64,000 nt of DNA from Fragum whitleyi. Taxonomy: Eukaryota > Mollusca > Bivalvia > Cardiida > Cardiidae. Of this stretch, positions 21,572-33,917 are shown one piece after another; position 1 is the first letter of the stretch, and every line of letters starts with the position of its first letter. Under the pieces are notes generated by a model, which made no database searches, was not told the origin of the DNA, and saw nothing but the letters and a program-made list of their open reading frames with translations. The position numbers and the translations under genes were made by a program. Where the stretch lies: assembly GCA_948146395.1 (NCBI GenBank), contig OX411548.1, forward strand, positions 37,332,912 to 37,396,911. Direction: 5' to 3'.

Positions 21572-22780
21572 GGACTTCCAGGATTATAATGACAACTAAA
21601 TTTTAAAAAAATGCACAGGGAAGTTTCCTTTTTAATCTTTTTCAAAACTGTACAAAATTTGTTGAAGTAGACATTTGATTGCCATTTGTAGTATTTTGAA
21701 AGAAGCCCATCTTCCTTGGGGAGAGTCTTGTGGAAAAGAAATTAGCCTATATGTGAGATTTCCAATAATTTCAAATAACCGCAAAGCAAAGACTCTGACC
21801 AGCCTGTGCATCTGCACAGTCTGACCAGTCTTTACTATAGGTTTAGTAGATAGATAGGGTCTCAAAGCATCAGTAGACCATCAGGTTACTTTATATCAAC
21901 AGTGTGTGGCTGTTTGGGCTACCCAGTGTTTGCACCTTCGCTCAGATTTCAAATTGTTGGAAATGTCACGCACAGGCTCAAATTTCTTTTGGCTCCTTGA
22001 TTTCATAAGCTGGATTCTGCTCACACATATGTCTATTCCTGTTGAGTATGATAGTATCTAATTGAAATTATTGCATAAAATGTACGTTTTGAGTCGTAAT
22101 AGGCATACAAGGCTCATGATTAGATTAGAGATCTCTGTGATGTGCATTCATAGGTGTCAAGGTAATGTGAGAAGGTCAAGGTCAACTTTTCAAAAAAAAA
22201 AAAAAAAATGTTACATTGGCATTTGTTTCACAAACACATCTTGATCTTTTATTCGTTTTGGTGGTTTATCTAGAAAGATTATCACTTGACATACTTTTTA
22301 ATTTTCTCCCAATTTTTTCATTTTTTCCTATTTTTGCAAATAAGACAAAGATTAATCTTTTTTTTTATGCAAGATCTATTAAACTTTAATTTCTCAAGCT
22401 ATATTTTCACTTGTGGATCTTACATGGAAACAAACAATAATCCTTAGTTTCCATAATGTTTTTCACAGTTTGAAACCTGTGGTTGTTAAGACAATGATGG
22501 AAAATGTTACATTAAATAGAAGAAAAGCATATTTGTTGATTTTCATTTAGGTTTGAAATTAAAAACTTTATCACACTTTGAATTTGTGAAGCAAATTCAT
22601 ACTTGCATGTGTTAAGGATTTTAGTTTCATACCTCTAGGAAATTAACAGATACTCCCATCATTTCTTATGATTTTATTTCATAGAGCAAAATTAATGAGC
22701 TTTTTCAAAAGCAAAACATATTTTTATGGACTAGTGGTGAGGTAGATTAAAGATAGCTACATACTCAGATTTAGTTACAT
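21572..22780. other. Intergenic, no gene seen
   Basis: A poly(A) run at 22191-22207 lies in a stretch resembling a 3' end of family E (TTTCACAAACACATCTTG). No frame is recognisable. Confidence 0.4.
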
Positions 22781-22782
22781 TA

Positions 22783-23053
22783 ACCCTTGTCATGTTGAAT
22801 TAAAATTTTCTTTGATGATAGCACTCATATCAAAGTACTGAAAGCCCTAGAATCCAAGGGTGTAGGGCAAGCAATCTTTTTATTTGAAAAATTATTTAAT
22901 CTCATTAATTTCATTAAGAACATCTCTGCCTTGAAAAGAGACAATCAAATGGTGTAGACTAAGATCAGACTCCACTTAGGTGCAGGCTGTCCTTTGTCTA
23001 TACCTCCTGCCAAAGCAGGAATATCCTGGGTTCAGCATGACATGTATTAAGGT
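22783..23053 (+). mobile_element. piggyBac-type MITE, second copy
   Basis: The ends CCCTTGTCATGTTGAA and TTCAGCATGACATG are flanked by TTAA. The interior matches the copies at 8746 and 20151. Confidence 0.72.
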
Positions 23054-23428
23054 CCCTATCATCCAAGTAGAATGCATGAATCTTGTTCGACACAAATAAA
23101 GTGAAATCATAACAAAATAATTGCCTTTCAAACTTTCAATTTAAGTTTGTGTATTTAATGAATAGATTGCATTACATTTATCCTTAACCTCAAATAAAAT
23201 TCTATTTTAAACATTAATATTTTTATGTGCATTTGTCTTTGGGACATAGAATATGTATACATTTGTATGATTTTCAATATAGATTAAACTTTAATAAATT
23301 TCTTAATATACTTTTTTGTTCTTTTGAATACAGGATAATCAACTGGTTGTATCTGACATGAAAAATATCTTATGAGACTGTGTTATAAGATGTAAAAAAA
23401 AAAAAAAAAAAACAAGTCCAAAGAACAG

Positions 23429-23674
23429 GGGCCCGTTTTACTAAACTTTTTACGAAAAATTTGATCGTAAGTCAAAATCACAAATCATACCTGGTGTTTT
23501 CATTCATTGTTCAATTCTGCATAGCAAAGTCTCACTGGAATCGTCTTTGGAAGACGATTCCAATGAGATGATGCTTGACAGAATTCATTATTTAGTTACT
23601 ACTGTTGAAGGAACTTTAATTTTTGACGTACGCAAAAAATGATCGTAAGATGTTTAGTAAAACTGGCCCCAGGT
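23429..23674 (+). mobile_element. MITE with GGGGCC..GTTTTACTAAAC ends
   Basis: Left end GGGGCCCGTTTTACTAAAC is the inverse of GTTTAGTAAAACTGGCCCC with one mismatch. Length is ~245 bp. A central hairpin (GGAATCGTCTTTGGAAGACGATTCC) is written here only by its arms GGAATCGTCTT / AAGACGATTCC. Confidence 0.78.
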
Positions 23675-23696
23675 CTTTAGCTCAACTTTTCACAGA

Positions 23697-23935
23697 AAAA
23701 AAGGGGGGGGGGGGGCTATTCCAGCCACCTCAGCCTTGGTGTCGGCTTATTGCTTTGTTTAAGTTTGTAAGTGTAAGTGTGTCATATCTCTGTTTCTACT
23801 AAAGCTTTTGCTTTGAAACTTTGCATATGCTTATGTGACAATAAAACCAGCCTCAAGACAAAGATTCATTACTCTGATTTTGAATTTAGTGGAATTTTAA
23901 CCCATTTCAAACTTTGGAAATCTTGGTAAAGTTTT
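23697..23935 (+). mobile_element. Hairpin-ended element family F, fragment
   Basis: It begins with a G run and CTATTCCAGCCACC, matching the head of the element at 32404-33917 (inverse), and has the same GTTTCTACTAAAGCTTTTGC-type body. No 3' end. Confidence 0.5.
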
Positions 23936-23936
23936 T

Positions 23937-25053
23937 AGCTCACCTGAGCATAATGGAGCTATAAGGATAACCCCGAGTCTATCCTCCGTTGTCCGTCATT
24001 GTCAATTTAAAGCTTCTTCTTTTCTTGGAAAGCACTGGGCCAATTTTCATGAAATTTTGCCAGAACGTTCCTTGGATGACCCTCTTCGAAAATTGTTTGC
24101 AAAATTTTGATTGGCCAATAAATATGGGCGGGTTTTATTTTAGCCCAAAATCTTTGAACAACATCTTCTCCTGAACAACTGGGTGGATTACAATGAAACT
24201 TTACCAGAATGTTCCTTGGGTTACCCTCTTTCAAAATTCAAAAGAATTTGTGCCATAATACAGGAAAAGGGGCCTTAATAACTCTCGAGGCCACAAATTT
24301 GGTCCAATCATCTTGAAACTCTGTCAGAATGTTTGTCACGGCACAAGGATGAACCCTTTTGAAAATGGAAAGGATATGTGCCATATCACGGGAAGAGGGG
24401 CCTTAATGACAATTTTCTTGATTACACTCTAGAGGTTACATATATGGTCTTGGGGAGGATCCATGCTATATCACAGTAAAAGGGGCCTTGATGAAATGTT
24501 CCTTGTTAACTCTGGAGACCACTTTGGTCCAATCATCTTTAAACTTGGTCAGAACGTTTGTCATGGCCCAAGGATGAACCCTATTGTAAATTGAAAAGAT
24601 CTATGTCATATCACAGGAAAAGTGACCATAATGACTATTTTTTGTTTACACTCTAAGGGGCTACAAATATTGTCAAATCTTAGTGAAACTTGGTCAGAAT
24701 GTCAGGTTACAAGGATGAATCCTATTGAAAATGAGAAGGATCCATGTCATATTTCAGAAAAGGGGCCTTATTGACAATTTCCTTGTTAACACTTTATAGG
24801 CTACATGAATGATTCAATCTTCATGAAACTTGGTCAGCATGTTTGTCAGGTCACAAGGATGAACCCTTTTGAAAATGGGAAGGATCCTGCTATATCATGG
24901 GAAAACGGGCCTTAATGACAATTTTCTTGTTTACACTTCAGATGCCATAAATCATAAATATGCAGTTAGTACTTTTGCTGGAAAATTTGATAATTATTGA
25001 TTAAGACGATGAAACGAATTTTAGTTATAAAGGACCATCATGGTCCTCTTGTT
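23937..25053 (+). mobile_element. Hairpin-ended element family A
   Basis: The head AGCTCACCTGAGCATAAT starts at 23937. The body contains loosely repeated ~120-bp units (GGATGAACCC, TATCACGGGAAGAGGGGCC, TTAATGACAATTTTC). The end is the hairpin AGGACCAT-CA-TGGTCCT followed by CTTGTTT. No coding capacity. Confidence 0.72.
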
Positions 25054-25171
25054 TCATTTCATGTATTAAACAACCTTGGTCTTAGATGATTATCTACTTA
25101 GTAATAAACTATGGCTAAGCTTTATACTTTTTATGCAATTTATTAATGAAATTTCATAAATCTGCTAGGCA

Positions 25172-25727
25172 TTAAAGCTGCTCTTTCACAGATTTAGGAA
25201 ATGCGATTTTTTATTTTTTTTGTAAAATTAATCGGAAATTATGACATCATCGTGTAGAAAACTCTAAAATAATAAGATTCGATCAGGCATAAAATGGAAA
25301 AATAGACAGATATACCTGAATTTAGCAGAATTCCATTCTTAAAAATAAAGTAACTACTAATGCCTCAAAGATTACTCCTAAATTTTGAACCAACTATATA
25401 CGCGTGCAATTCCGCCTGTTTGTCTCATTCTATCAAATGTCGAGGTCAAAGTTATTGTCAATTGGGAAACTTCATATTGTTACATGCAAAAATGAAACAT
25501 TATACATGAAAAAAAAAACCCAAACAATTTCGTAATTTATAGACTGGATGTAAATAGACTGGGTTCCTCACTGACCTTGCCGATTCAAACATTCAAGCTA
25601 CAAAATCTTTGAATTGAGTTGTTGTTAATGCCATACCCAAGTGCATTTCTAAGACATTTGAAAATGCACAAATTTCCGAACCAGTTTTGTATTTTTTCTA
25701 TGAAGAAATGTGAAAGAGCAGCCTTAA
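25172..25727. mobile_element. MITE with 19-bp terminal inverted repeats
   Basis: TTAAAGCTGCTCTTTCACA at 25172 is the inverse of TGTGAAAGAGCAGCCTTAA at 25709, with one mismatch. It is ~556 bp. The flanking duplication may be TTAA or TA; the ends include it, so this is ambiguous. Confidence 0.75.
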
Positions 25728-25871
25728 ATACCAGGGGAGTGATATTGGGCCTCTTGTTTTTTCTCTCTGATGACCCATAAATGAAAAAGAACCTGAAGAA
25801 TACCAAAGAGTGTTTGATTAAAGAGGAAATTTTCACCCCACATTTTGGAAATATTAAGGATTGCTGTTTTA

Positions 25872-26127
25872 TAGCTGACCTGAGTACAAAGGGCTCAAGG
25901 TGAGCTTTTGTGGTCACATGATGTCTATCATGTGTTCTGCGCCGTCAACATTTACCTTGAAGACACTAGAGGTCATGTTTTTTGTTGAATCAATCTTAAA
26001 ATTGATCAGAGCGATTTGCTTGATCAAATCTCGATCAAGTTTGCAAATGAGTCAAGTTGGGTAAAAGATGAAATCAAAGGGCCAAATATTGGAAAAAAGA
26101 CTGGACAATCCAGAGTCCATATTATAA
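25872..26127 (+). mobile_element. Hairpin-ended element family A, 5' part
   Basis: The head AGCTGACCTGAGTACAAAGG and the first unit match the start of the element at 57095 (ACATTTACCTTGAAGACACT, GAGGTCATGTTTTTTG). It stops after one repeat unit, where another head begins at 26128. Confidence 0.6.
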
Positions 26128-26732
26128 GCTCACCTGAGTTATTTTGATCTAGCTGTGTCTGGCGTCCGTCAACATCTTTAGAGGTCTTATTTATTAAATT
26201 GATATCATATTCTCTGTCTGTCCCTATGTCAGTACGTACATACTAAGTTTGCATGTAACAATTGTGTTAATCCAACTACTTTATTTATTGACCGATTTGG
26301 ATGAAGCTTTCACAAATTGTTCATAGTCAAAACCTGACACATCACAGAATGATAAGACCATCACACGGATCAATCCTTGTGAAAATGTGTCTGATCCACC
26401 AAGCATTATGGGAAATGGAGTCTAATTAAAATAGTGGGTGTCTCAAGGGTTTGTTTAGCGTTCACGCTTGTGCCAAAGAGACCACCTCGACTTAATGCGT
26501 TTCGAGTTTCAGATCAGTTGGACAAGGTCAAGGGGGTCAAAATAGAAATTGAACACCGCACAAAAGTAAACAAATTGGTCACGCATAAAGCACATCGGCT
26601 GAGCAATCAACATGGTCTCACGATTGTGCCCAGGGGACCGGTCCATCATGCCACATTCCAAGCTTCAAATCTCTAGGTTAAGGTAAAGTGATCCAAAAAA
26701 AAAACAACGTTGAAATAATTCTATTTGTTTTT
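26128..26732 (+). mobile_element. Hairpin-ended element family A, fragment
   Basis: A degraded head AGCTCACCTGAGTTATTTTG is followed by GGCGTCCGTCAACATCTTTA. The 3' end is not recognisable. It abuts the next copy at 26733. Confidence 0.45.
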
Positions 26733-28250
26733 AGCTCACCTGAGCACGAAGTGCTCAAGGTGAGCTACTGAAAACGGCTTTATATTGGCGGTGTTTACAT
26801 TTGGCGGTTTTTCGATTACGATTTATTGGCAGTGATTTATTTTGGCGCATCTGACTTTAACGCCAAATTAACACGCTTTATCTTTATTTCATTTTTTCGT
26901 CATTCAAAACAACGGAAGTAAAAGAAAGTCAATTTCTAGAGTAATGTCAACTCTCTACAAACTTAACAATAGTTTGTTTTCACACATTTTGTTATAGTTA
27001 TAACGCGTAAATAAGTTTTCACACTTATTCGCTGTGATTTTCATTACAGTGTATCAACCAACTTGGATCTGGAATCTTCAAATTGAGGGTTCAGCGCCAT
27101 ATGATTGTAAGTGCCTTTAATTTAAAGGCACTTACAATCGTATTGCGCTAACCTGTCAAAATGTCTACGTTGACAGCAGATTTTCTTATTTCAAGTTGAA
27201 TAATTATGGTGTGCATATCTTTAAAATAACATTGCCTAAAATGAATAGATTTCATATTCATCATAATGAAAAAAATGTCATACAAGAATGAAAAATATTG
27301 GCGGTGGATTAATTTTGGCGCATTTTAGCTTGACCGCCAATATAGCCAAAATAAAACCTCCGGCAAAATCACCCCGTTTACAGTATTGGGATCGTAGGAT
27401 GTCCATCGTCAGTCGTGCGACGTGCGTCGTCCACGATTTCTTTAAACATCTTCTCCTAAACCAATGAGCCAATCTTGATGAAACTTGGCAGGGATGTTCC
27501 TTGGGTCAAGCTCTATTAAAGTTGTTCAAATAAATGAAATCCACCTTTAACTTTCCCTTTACCCTTAACAAAAAGGGTAAAATAATGAAAATCTTTAAAA
27601 ATCTTCTTCTCTGAAACCAGAAGGCAGACAGCTTTCATATTTGGTATGTAGCATCATCTAGTGGACCTCTACCAAGTTTGTTCATATCAAGACCCTGGGG
27701 TTATATTTGGGCTTTGCCCGGGCCCAACCCTTTTTACATAGAACCAAAGAGTGAAAATCTTTAAAAATCTTCTTCTCTGAAACCAGATGGCAGACAGCTT
27801 TAATATTATGTGTGTAGCATCACCTAGTGGGCCTCTACCAAGTTTGTTCATATCAAGACCCTTGTGTCATATTTTGGCTTTGCACGGGTGCATCCCTTTA
27901 TCTCTGAAGAGCACGAAGGGTAAAAAAAATGAAAATCTTCAAAAATCTTCTTCTATGAAACCAGAAGGCAGACATCTTTCATATTTGGTATGTAGCATCA
28001 TCTATTGGACCTCTACAAAGTTTGTTCATATCAAGACCCCAGGATAATATTTGGGTTCCACCTGGGCGTAACCCTTTTTACATAGAATCAAAGAGCATAT
28101 CTGTCTTGCTCTTCGCTGAAAACGTTCCATGGTATTGATCTTAGGCAATTATCTTCTTTTTGACATCGGCCTATCTAATTAATGTGTTGTCCCAGGGGTC
28201 TCAAAGAGACTCAGGTGAGCGATCTAGGACCATCTTGGTCCTCTTGTTGT
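26733..28250 (+). mobile_element. Hairpin-ended element family A, full-length
   Basis: The head palindrome AGCTCACCTGAGCAC / GTGCTCAAGGTGAGCT is at 26733-26766. Three ~160-bp units follow at ~27590-28080 (AATCTTCTTCTCTGAAACCA, GGCAGACAGCTTTCATATTT). The tail is AGGTGAGCGATC, hairpin AGGACCAT-CT-TGGTCCT and CTTGTTG. The head-proximal part contains an extra 37-bp palindrome at 27105-27142. Confidence 0.72.
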
Positions 28251-28255
28251 TTTTT

Positions 28256-28525
28256 TATGCCCCAATATCGAGAGATCGGGGGCATATTGTTTTACTCGTG
28301 TCCGTCTGTCTGTCTGTCTGTCTGTCCGAAAACTTAACCTTGCCAATATCTTCAAGCCTATTCAAGATACAAAGCTAATATGTGGCATGATGATAGATCT
28401 CAATGATCCGCATCCGCTGGTACCAAAGTCAAGGTCGTGTGTCAAGGTCATCTGTCAAAGTCAAACTTTGAAAAAAATGCCGTTCTGGGGGCATTCATGT
28501 TTCACAAACACATCTTGTTTTTGTT
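28256..28525 (+). mobile_element. Hairpin-ended element family E
   Basis: The head TATGCCCCAATATCGAGAGA and a (TGTC)n tract lead to the tail CTGGGGGCATTC, hairpin TGTTTCACAAACA and CATCTTGTTTTT. It is ~270 bp and non-coding. Confidence 0.68.
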
Positions 28526-29169
28526 TTTTTTTTTTTTTTTTCTACCAATTTTGGACCCATAGAGAAACAGATTTGGCTGAGCTATCAGACCAAGGCTGGT
28601 GGGAGTGCCAAGAAGAAATCCAGGACTTGACGTGTATCGAGTTTCAGGTCGATCGATCAAGCCAAAGGGTTAGAAAAAGTTGCCAATAGTCAGAAAGTCA
28701 GGGGTTTGTTTTGGTTTTTTGAAGGTGAATGGCATGGTCTTGTGACGCCTGTCACTCTGTAATCTGGTTCCACTCCAGGCATTTAAGGAACAAACATACT
28801 TGATGTTTTGTTAAGCGATTGTCAGAGTAATTCTGATCCAGTTACTCCAGTGTGCGTCGCTACACACTATGGTATCTTCCATTCAGATGCATGATTTTCC
28901 TAGAGAAGGATTTGAAGAATAATGGATACATAATAGCTGTGGTCAAATCAGCAGAGCCTGTATAAACTAATTTGAGACCAGAAAAATTCGGGGTTACACC
29001 GACAAAGAGTTGAACTGCCAGGACACAAATACAAAGGCTTCTTTGTTAACTGATTATATTGACATCACCGCAGTAGGGATTAGTTACAAATATTTATGTA
29101 AAGACGAGTGAAATTGATGTTGATGTTCTATTTCTAATGTGACATTAAACAGTGTTGTAATTGCACCCA

Positions 29170-30655
29170 GAGCAGTTCTTTGTTAGTTACAACCACTTAA
29201 TGTTGAGAATAGACAGCCAGATCAAGAGAATACTATCGAACCAAGGATATTAGAAAAGATTCACATAGACACAAATGAGAAATTGAACCCTGATCAACTT
29301 AAGGAGATAAAAGTTTTGTTGAAGAAATTTGTTGATATATTTTCAACTTGGAAGGCAGATAGGCTTTTGTGATAGAATAAAGCATATAATTGACTTGGCA
29401 GGCGAGATTCCCTTCAAAAAGAAATCAAGAAAAATCCATCCAGCAATGATTGCCTAAGTGAGACAGCATATGAGCAAGTTCTATCTACAGGGGTTATTAG
29501 GAAGTCAAAGTCGCCATGCTCCTCGAATATAATGCTTGTTCGAAAGAAAAATGGTAAATTTTGTATGTGCGTGGATTTTAGGATGCTCAATAAGAAAAGT
29601 GTAAAATATGCTAACGCATTACCCAAGATTAAGGAGATTTTTGACTTGTTGAAAGAGATTTTCACAAACCCTCCTATATTGGCTTACCCGGAATTTAAAA
29701 AAAACCATTTGAGCTCTTCATACGGATACGACAGGGAAGGGATTTGGTGCAGTTTTGTACCAAGTAGATTGAAAACTCAAAGAGAGTCGTAGTTAACGGT
29801 AGTAGAGCTCCGTAAAGAGCTGAGAAGAACTATAGCGCCCAAAAGCTCGAATTCCTTCCTCTCAATTGGCCCTTTACTGAGAAGTTCTCGGGTTATTTAG
29901 CGATAAACCACTTTTCCGTATTGACAGACAATAATCCGTTAACTTATGTTCTTACATCAGCTAAACTAGATGCTACAGGCCAGAGATGGGCATCAGTCGT
30001 AGGTGAATATAATTTTGACATCCAGTACAGATTGGGATTTAATAACGTCGATGCGGACGCCATTTCAAGATACCCACATGAGAAGGTTGAAGAGCAAACT
30101 GATGCTAGAGGTGAAATTAAGAATGACATAGTGAAGGCTATATGTAGCGACAACGACAAAAGTTTGCTAGTATAAACAAAGTGGAAGTCACAGAGAACAG
30201 TTGTCAACCAATGGCTCAGATTAAAATGATAGAATTCATAAGGAAACAACGACAAGACAGAGTCATTGACAAATGGAGAATTGCCGCAATAGCCAAGAGA
30301 ATGCCAACTTAGAACTTGACTAAAGACGAATTTATCATGAAAAAGCTCTTTAGTCTTTTCAATATGAAGAGAGTTATTTTATACCGAAAAGTAAAAGATA
30401 ATGACGATTTCATAGAACAGCTTGTTCTACCAAAGTACTACAGAGGCGAAGTCCGTAAAGGTCTTCATAATGACGTCGGTCATCCTGGACGAGACAGGAT
30501 ACTGAACTTGTTTAGAGAAAGATTTTTTCTGACCACGTATGGCAAAAGATGCAGAAGAATTGATTGTAAACTGTGATAGATATGTTCGTAGTAAATACGG
30601 TTCAGACATCCGATCTCCTCTAGTCAATGTTCACAATTGTTATCCATTAGAAGTC
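29170..30655 (+). pseudogene. Ty3/gypsy pol: RT, RNase H and start of integrase (broken)
   Basis: The RT N-terminus appears at 29170-29650 (LVRKKNGKFCMCVDF, RMLNKK), the RT palm is deleted, and the thumb/RNase H resumes at ~29655 (NPPILAYPEF) and 29921 (TDNNPLTYVL, NVDADAISRYP). The integrase zinc-binding region follows at 30316-30600 (VGHPGRDRIL, ending before the catalytic core). There are several in-frame stops and frameshifts. The missing palm with its catalytic Asp pair means it cannot encode an active enzyme. Confidence 0.82.
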
Positions 30656-31397
30656 AGACTTGGGAAAATTGAAATTGATTGTAATTTATATCAATTTTTA
30701 AAGTAATTGGCTTTAATTTGAAATTGAGACTTTTTTTCCAATTACCGGTACATGTAATTGTAATTTAATTAATTACTCTTAGAAATCATCATGCAGTTAT
30801 CAGTTACTTTCATTTACTTCATTAGGTACGTCTAGTATAAATGTACCAAGTATATTAGTTAAGGGCTAGAGTTTAAGTTCAGTGAAGGTTGACAGGCTAG
30901 CCCCTTTTTTAATTAAACAAATGCCTGCAGATGTTAAATATATTTACTTTAATAGGTTGGAAAGTGTGAATGTAAGGGGATAAGCCTATTGTATCATAAA
31001 GCTAATCCATTTGACACTGATAAATTGAAAAGATAATTGATTCTTGGATATATCATAAAGTTTTGTGAACATATCTTAATATCTAAAAATTGCATATAGA
31101 AAAGAATTGTTCTGGTCATTGTTGAATGTTATCTAGGACTGTGCACATCATTTTAATTTTGCGATGGATTTAAGTGTCCACTTTTCACTACCAGAAGATA
31201 GAACAGGCAATTTCAAAGCTCAATGCAAGCACTGTCCTTTCATAATACCTGGCAGTATCAAAGCAACTTCAAATTTCGTCACACATATGAGGTTAAGTTC
31301 TTCAGTTAATACTGCTTCATTTATATCTTACAATTACCCAATTATAAAGTAGATGTATTATATTATCATCAAATTTCAGATACCAGTCAATTCAAGA

Positions 31398-31710
31398 TCA
31401 AAGGATTGTGATTTTGATTTGAATTGGGGTTTTACGTCGCTTTCAACAATGTCTCAGTTATATCGCGACGACTGGAGCACCTAACGATGGATTCCTGGTA
31501 TTTCTCACACCAGTACTACCACCACATCCCTTTCCTAGCCTCCAGTTGCTATTCCACATAGGTTTACGATTATCTACCCATTGGTGGAAGACAAATGTCG
31601 GAAAGGATAAGTGCCGCGGCCGGGGATCGAACCCGTGCGAATATAGACTCCTGGATTAGAAGTCCGGCGCGCTACCAACTGCGCTATTGCCGCGGCTCAA
31701 AGGATTGTGA
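31398..31710 (-). mobile_element. tRNA-derived SINE, minus strand, 14-bp target duplication
   Basis: The body at 31412-31696 is the inverse of the other SINEs: tail AACGTC-type end first, middle ACCCATTGGTGGAAGACAAA, then the inverse B box GGGGATCGAACCC and A box. TCAAAGGATTGTGA flanks both sides. It lies in the hAT relic. Confidence 0.88.
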
Positions 31711-32403
31711 AAAATGGGGAAAACTACATAGTTTTGACACCTAAAACTTTAAAAGAAATACAATTATCATTCTCATAAATGTCTTAGAAAACTATTAAAT
31801 GAATTCAACATGCAATCTGTAAAGATTAACTAAAATATTTTTCGAATAAAAAAAAAAAAAAAAAAAAAAAAAGAAGGAAAATAAAACAAGTTATCGAATA
31901 TTAGCAAAAATAATGAGGGAAGATAACATTTGCAATTTTTCCTTTTTCCTACAACATTTACTTAAAAATGTTTGAACAAAATTTAGAATATAAAATTGGG
32001 TTTATCAAAAACTTGAAGCAATAGCAATGACACTTTTGAAAAAATACATAGGATAAGAAACAAAATCTATTAATTATTGAGTATTTTTAAACCAATTTGT
32101 TAAAAAGAGTTTCAGACATTTTTTTCTTATTTTTTTAGAGGAAACATCGTGAAATACTTGTTGAAACACCAAAAAAACCCCCCAAAACATATGATCAATC
32201 TAAAGAACAATCAACTCTGAAAGGCTTTGTGAAATCAAAGACAAAATATTCAAAGACAGACACAAGACAACGTCAAATTACTGATGGTCTGGTTCATCGC
32301 AACTGATCTTATTTCACTGTCTGTTGTTGAGAGTTTACACTTTCGTTATTTAATGAAGTGGGCAGATTCCAAATATCAGGTTAGAAGCCGTTAACACCTA
32401 TCA

Positions 32404-33917
32404 TCAACAAGAGCTGTCAGAGGACAGCGAAGCTCGACTATTCCTAGTGCTGGATAGTAACAGCAAATATGGACATTGGAAATTCAATAAAATGAAAGTC
32501 AAGAGAAAAGAATCATTGTCTAGAGGCTAATATTATGGTCACAGAAGCATGTGCAGAGGGTCAAAGCAATAGGAACAGAGATACAACTAAAATAAAACAG
32601 TTGCACATAAAAACATAACTAAGATTTGTAAGCCCAAAAAGGGTTAAAATTCCACTAAATTAAATATCAGAGTAATGAATCTTTTTCTGTGGGCTAATAT
32701 TATGGCCAAAGAAGCATGTATTAAGATTCCAAGCAACAGCTATAGTAGAAATAGAAATATTACAGACATACAACATTTGCACGTAAAAAAATTAACCAAG
32801 AATTTCTAAATCCAAAGAGGGTTTAAAATCCACTAAATTCTTTACCAGAGAATTGAATCTTTATCAAGAGGCTGTTGTTATGATCATTGAAGCATGTGCA
32901 AAGTTTAAAAGCAATAGCTTTCATAGAATTAGAGATATAACTGATGTACAACATTTGCATGTAAAAACTTAACCAAGAATTTCTGAGTCTGAAAAAGGTT
33001 AAAATTCCACTAAATTCCATATCAGAGTAATAAATCTTTGTCAAGAGGCTGATATCATGTTAACAGAAGCATGTGTAGAGTTTCCAAGCAAAAGCCTAGG
33101 TAGAAATAGAGCTATAACTGATATACAACATTTGCACGTAAAAACTTAACCAAGATTTTCTAAGTCCAAAAAGGGTTTAAATTCCACTAAATTCAAAATC
33201 AGAGTATTGAATCTTTGTCAAGAGGCTGATATTATGTTCACAGAAGCATGTGCAAAGTTTCAAAGCAATAGCTTTATTAGAAATAGAGATATTCCAGAAA
33301 TACAACATTTGCACGTTAAAACTTAACCAAGATTTTCTAAGTCCGAAAAGGGTTAAAATTCCACTAAATTCAAAATCAGAGTAATGAATCTTTGTCAAGA
33401 GGCTGATATTATGGTCACAGAAGCATGTACAAAGTTTCAAAGCAATTGCTTCATTAGAAATAGAGATATTACAGAAATACAACATTTGCACGTAAAAACT
33501 TAACCAAGAATTACTAAGTCCGAAAAGGGTTAAAATTCCACTAAATTCAATATCAGAATAATGAATCTTTGTCTAGATGCTGATATTATGGCCACAGAAG
33601 CATGTGTAAAGTTTCAAATCAATTGCTTTTATAGAAACAGAAATATTACAGATAAACAACATTTGCACGTAAAAACTTAACCAAGATTTTTAAGTCCGAA
33701 AAGGGTTAAAATTCCACTAAATTCAATATCAGAGTAATGAAATCTTGTCTAGATGCTGGAATTATGGTCACAGAAGCATGTGCAAAGTTTCAAAGCAATA
33801 GCTTTAATAGAAACAGATATTTTAAACACTTGCACGTAAAACCTTAACCAAAGCATTACGCCGACGCCGACGCCCGGGTGACTGGAATAGCCCCCCTATT
33901 CTTCGAATAGTCGAGCT
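32404..33917 (-). mobile_element. Hairpin-ended element family F with ~175-bp tandem units
   Basis: Read on the minus strand: head AGCTCGACTATTC (33917-33905) and a G-rich GGGGGGCTATTCC, then about eight ~175-bp units (CTTTGACAAAGATTC-like blocks, ATGTTGTATTTCTG), then GAATAGTCGAGCT, hairpin GCTGTC-CTCT-GACAGC and TCTTGTTG. It interrupts the hAT relic. Confidence 0.75.

Noticed and set aside
26434..26676. 80-codon ORF starting MGVSRVCLAF
   Set aside because: It lies in a decayed family A element and has no recognisable motif.
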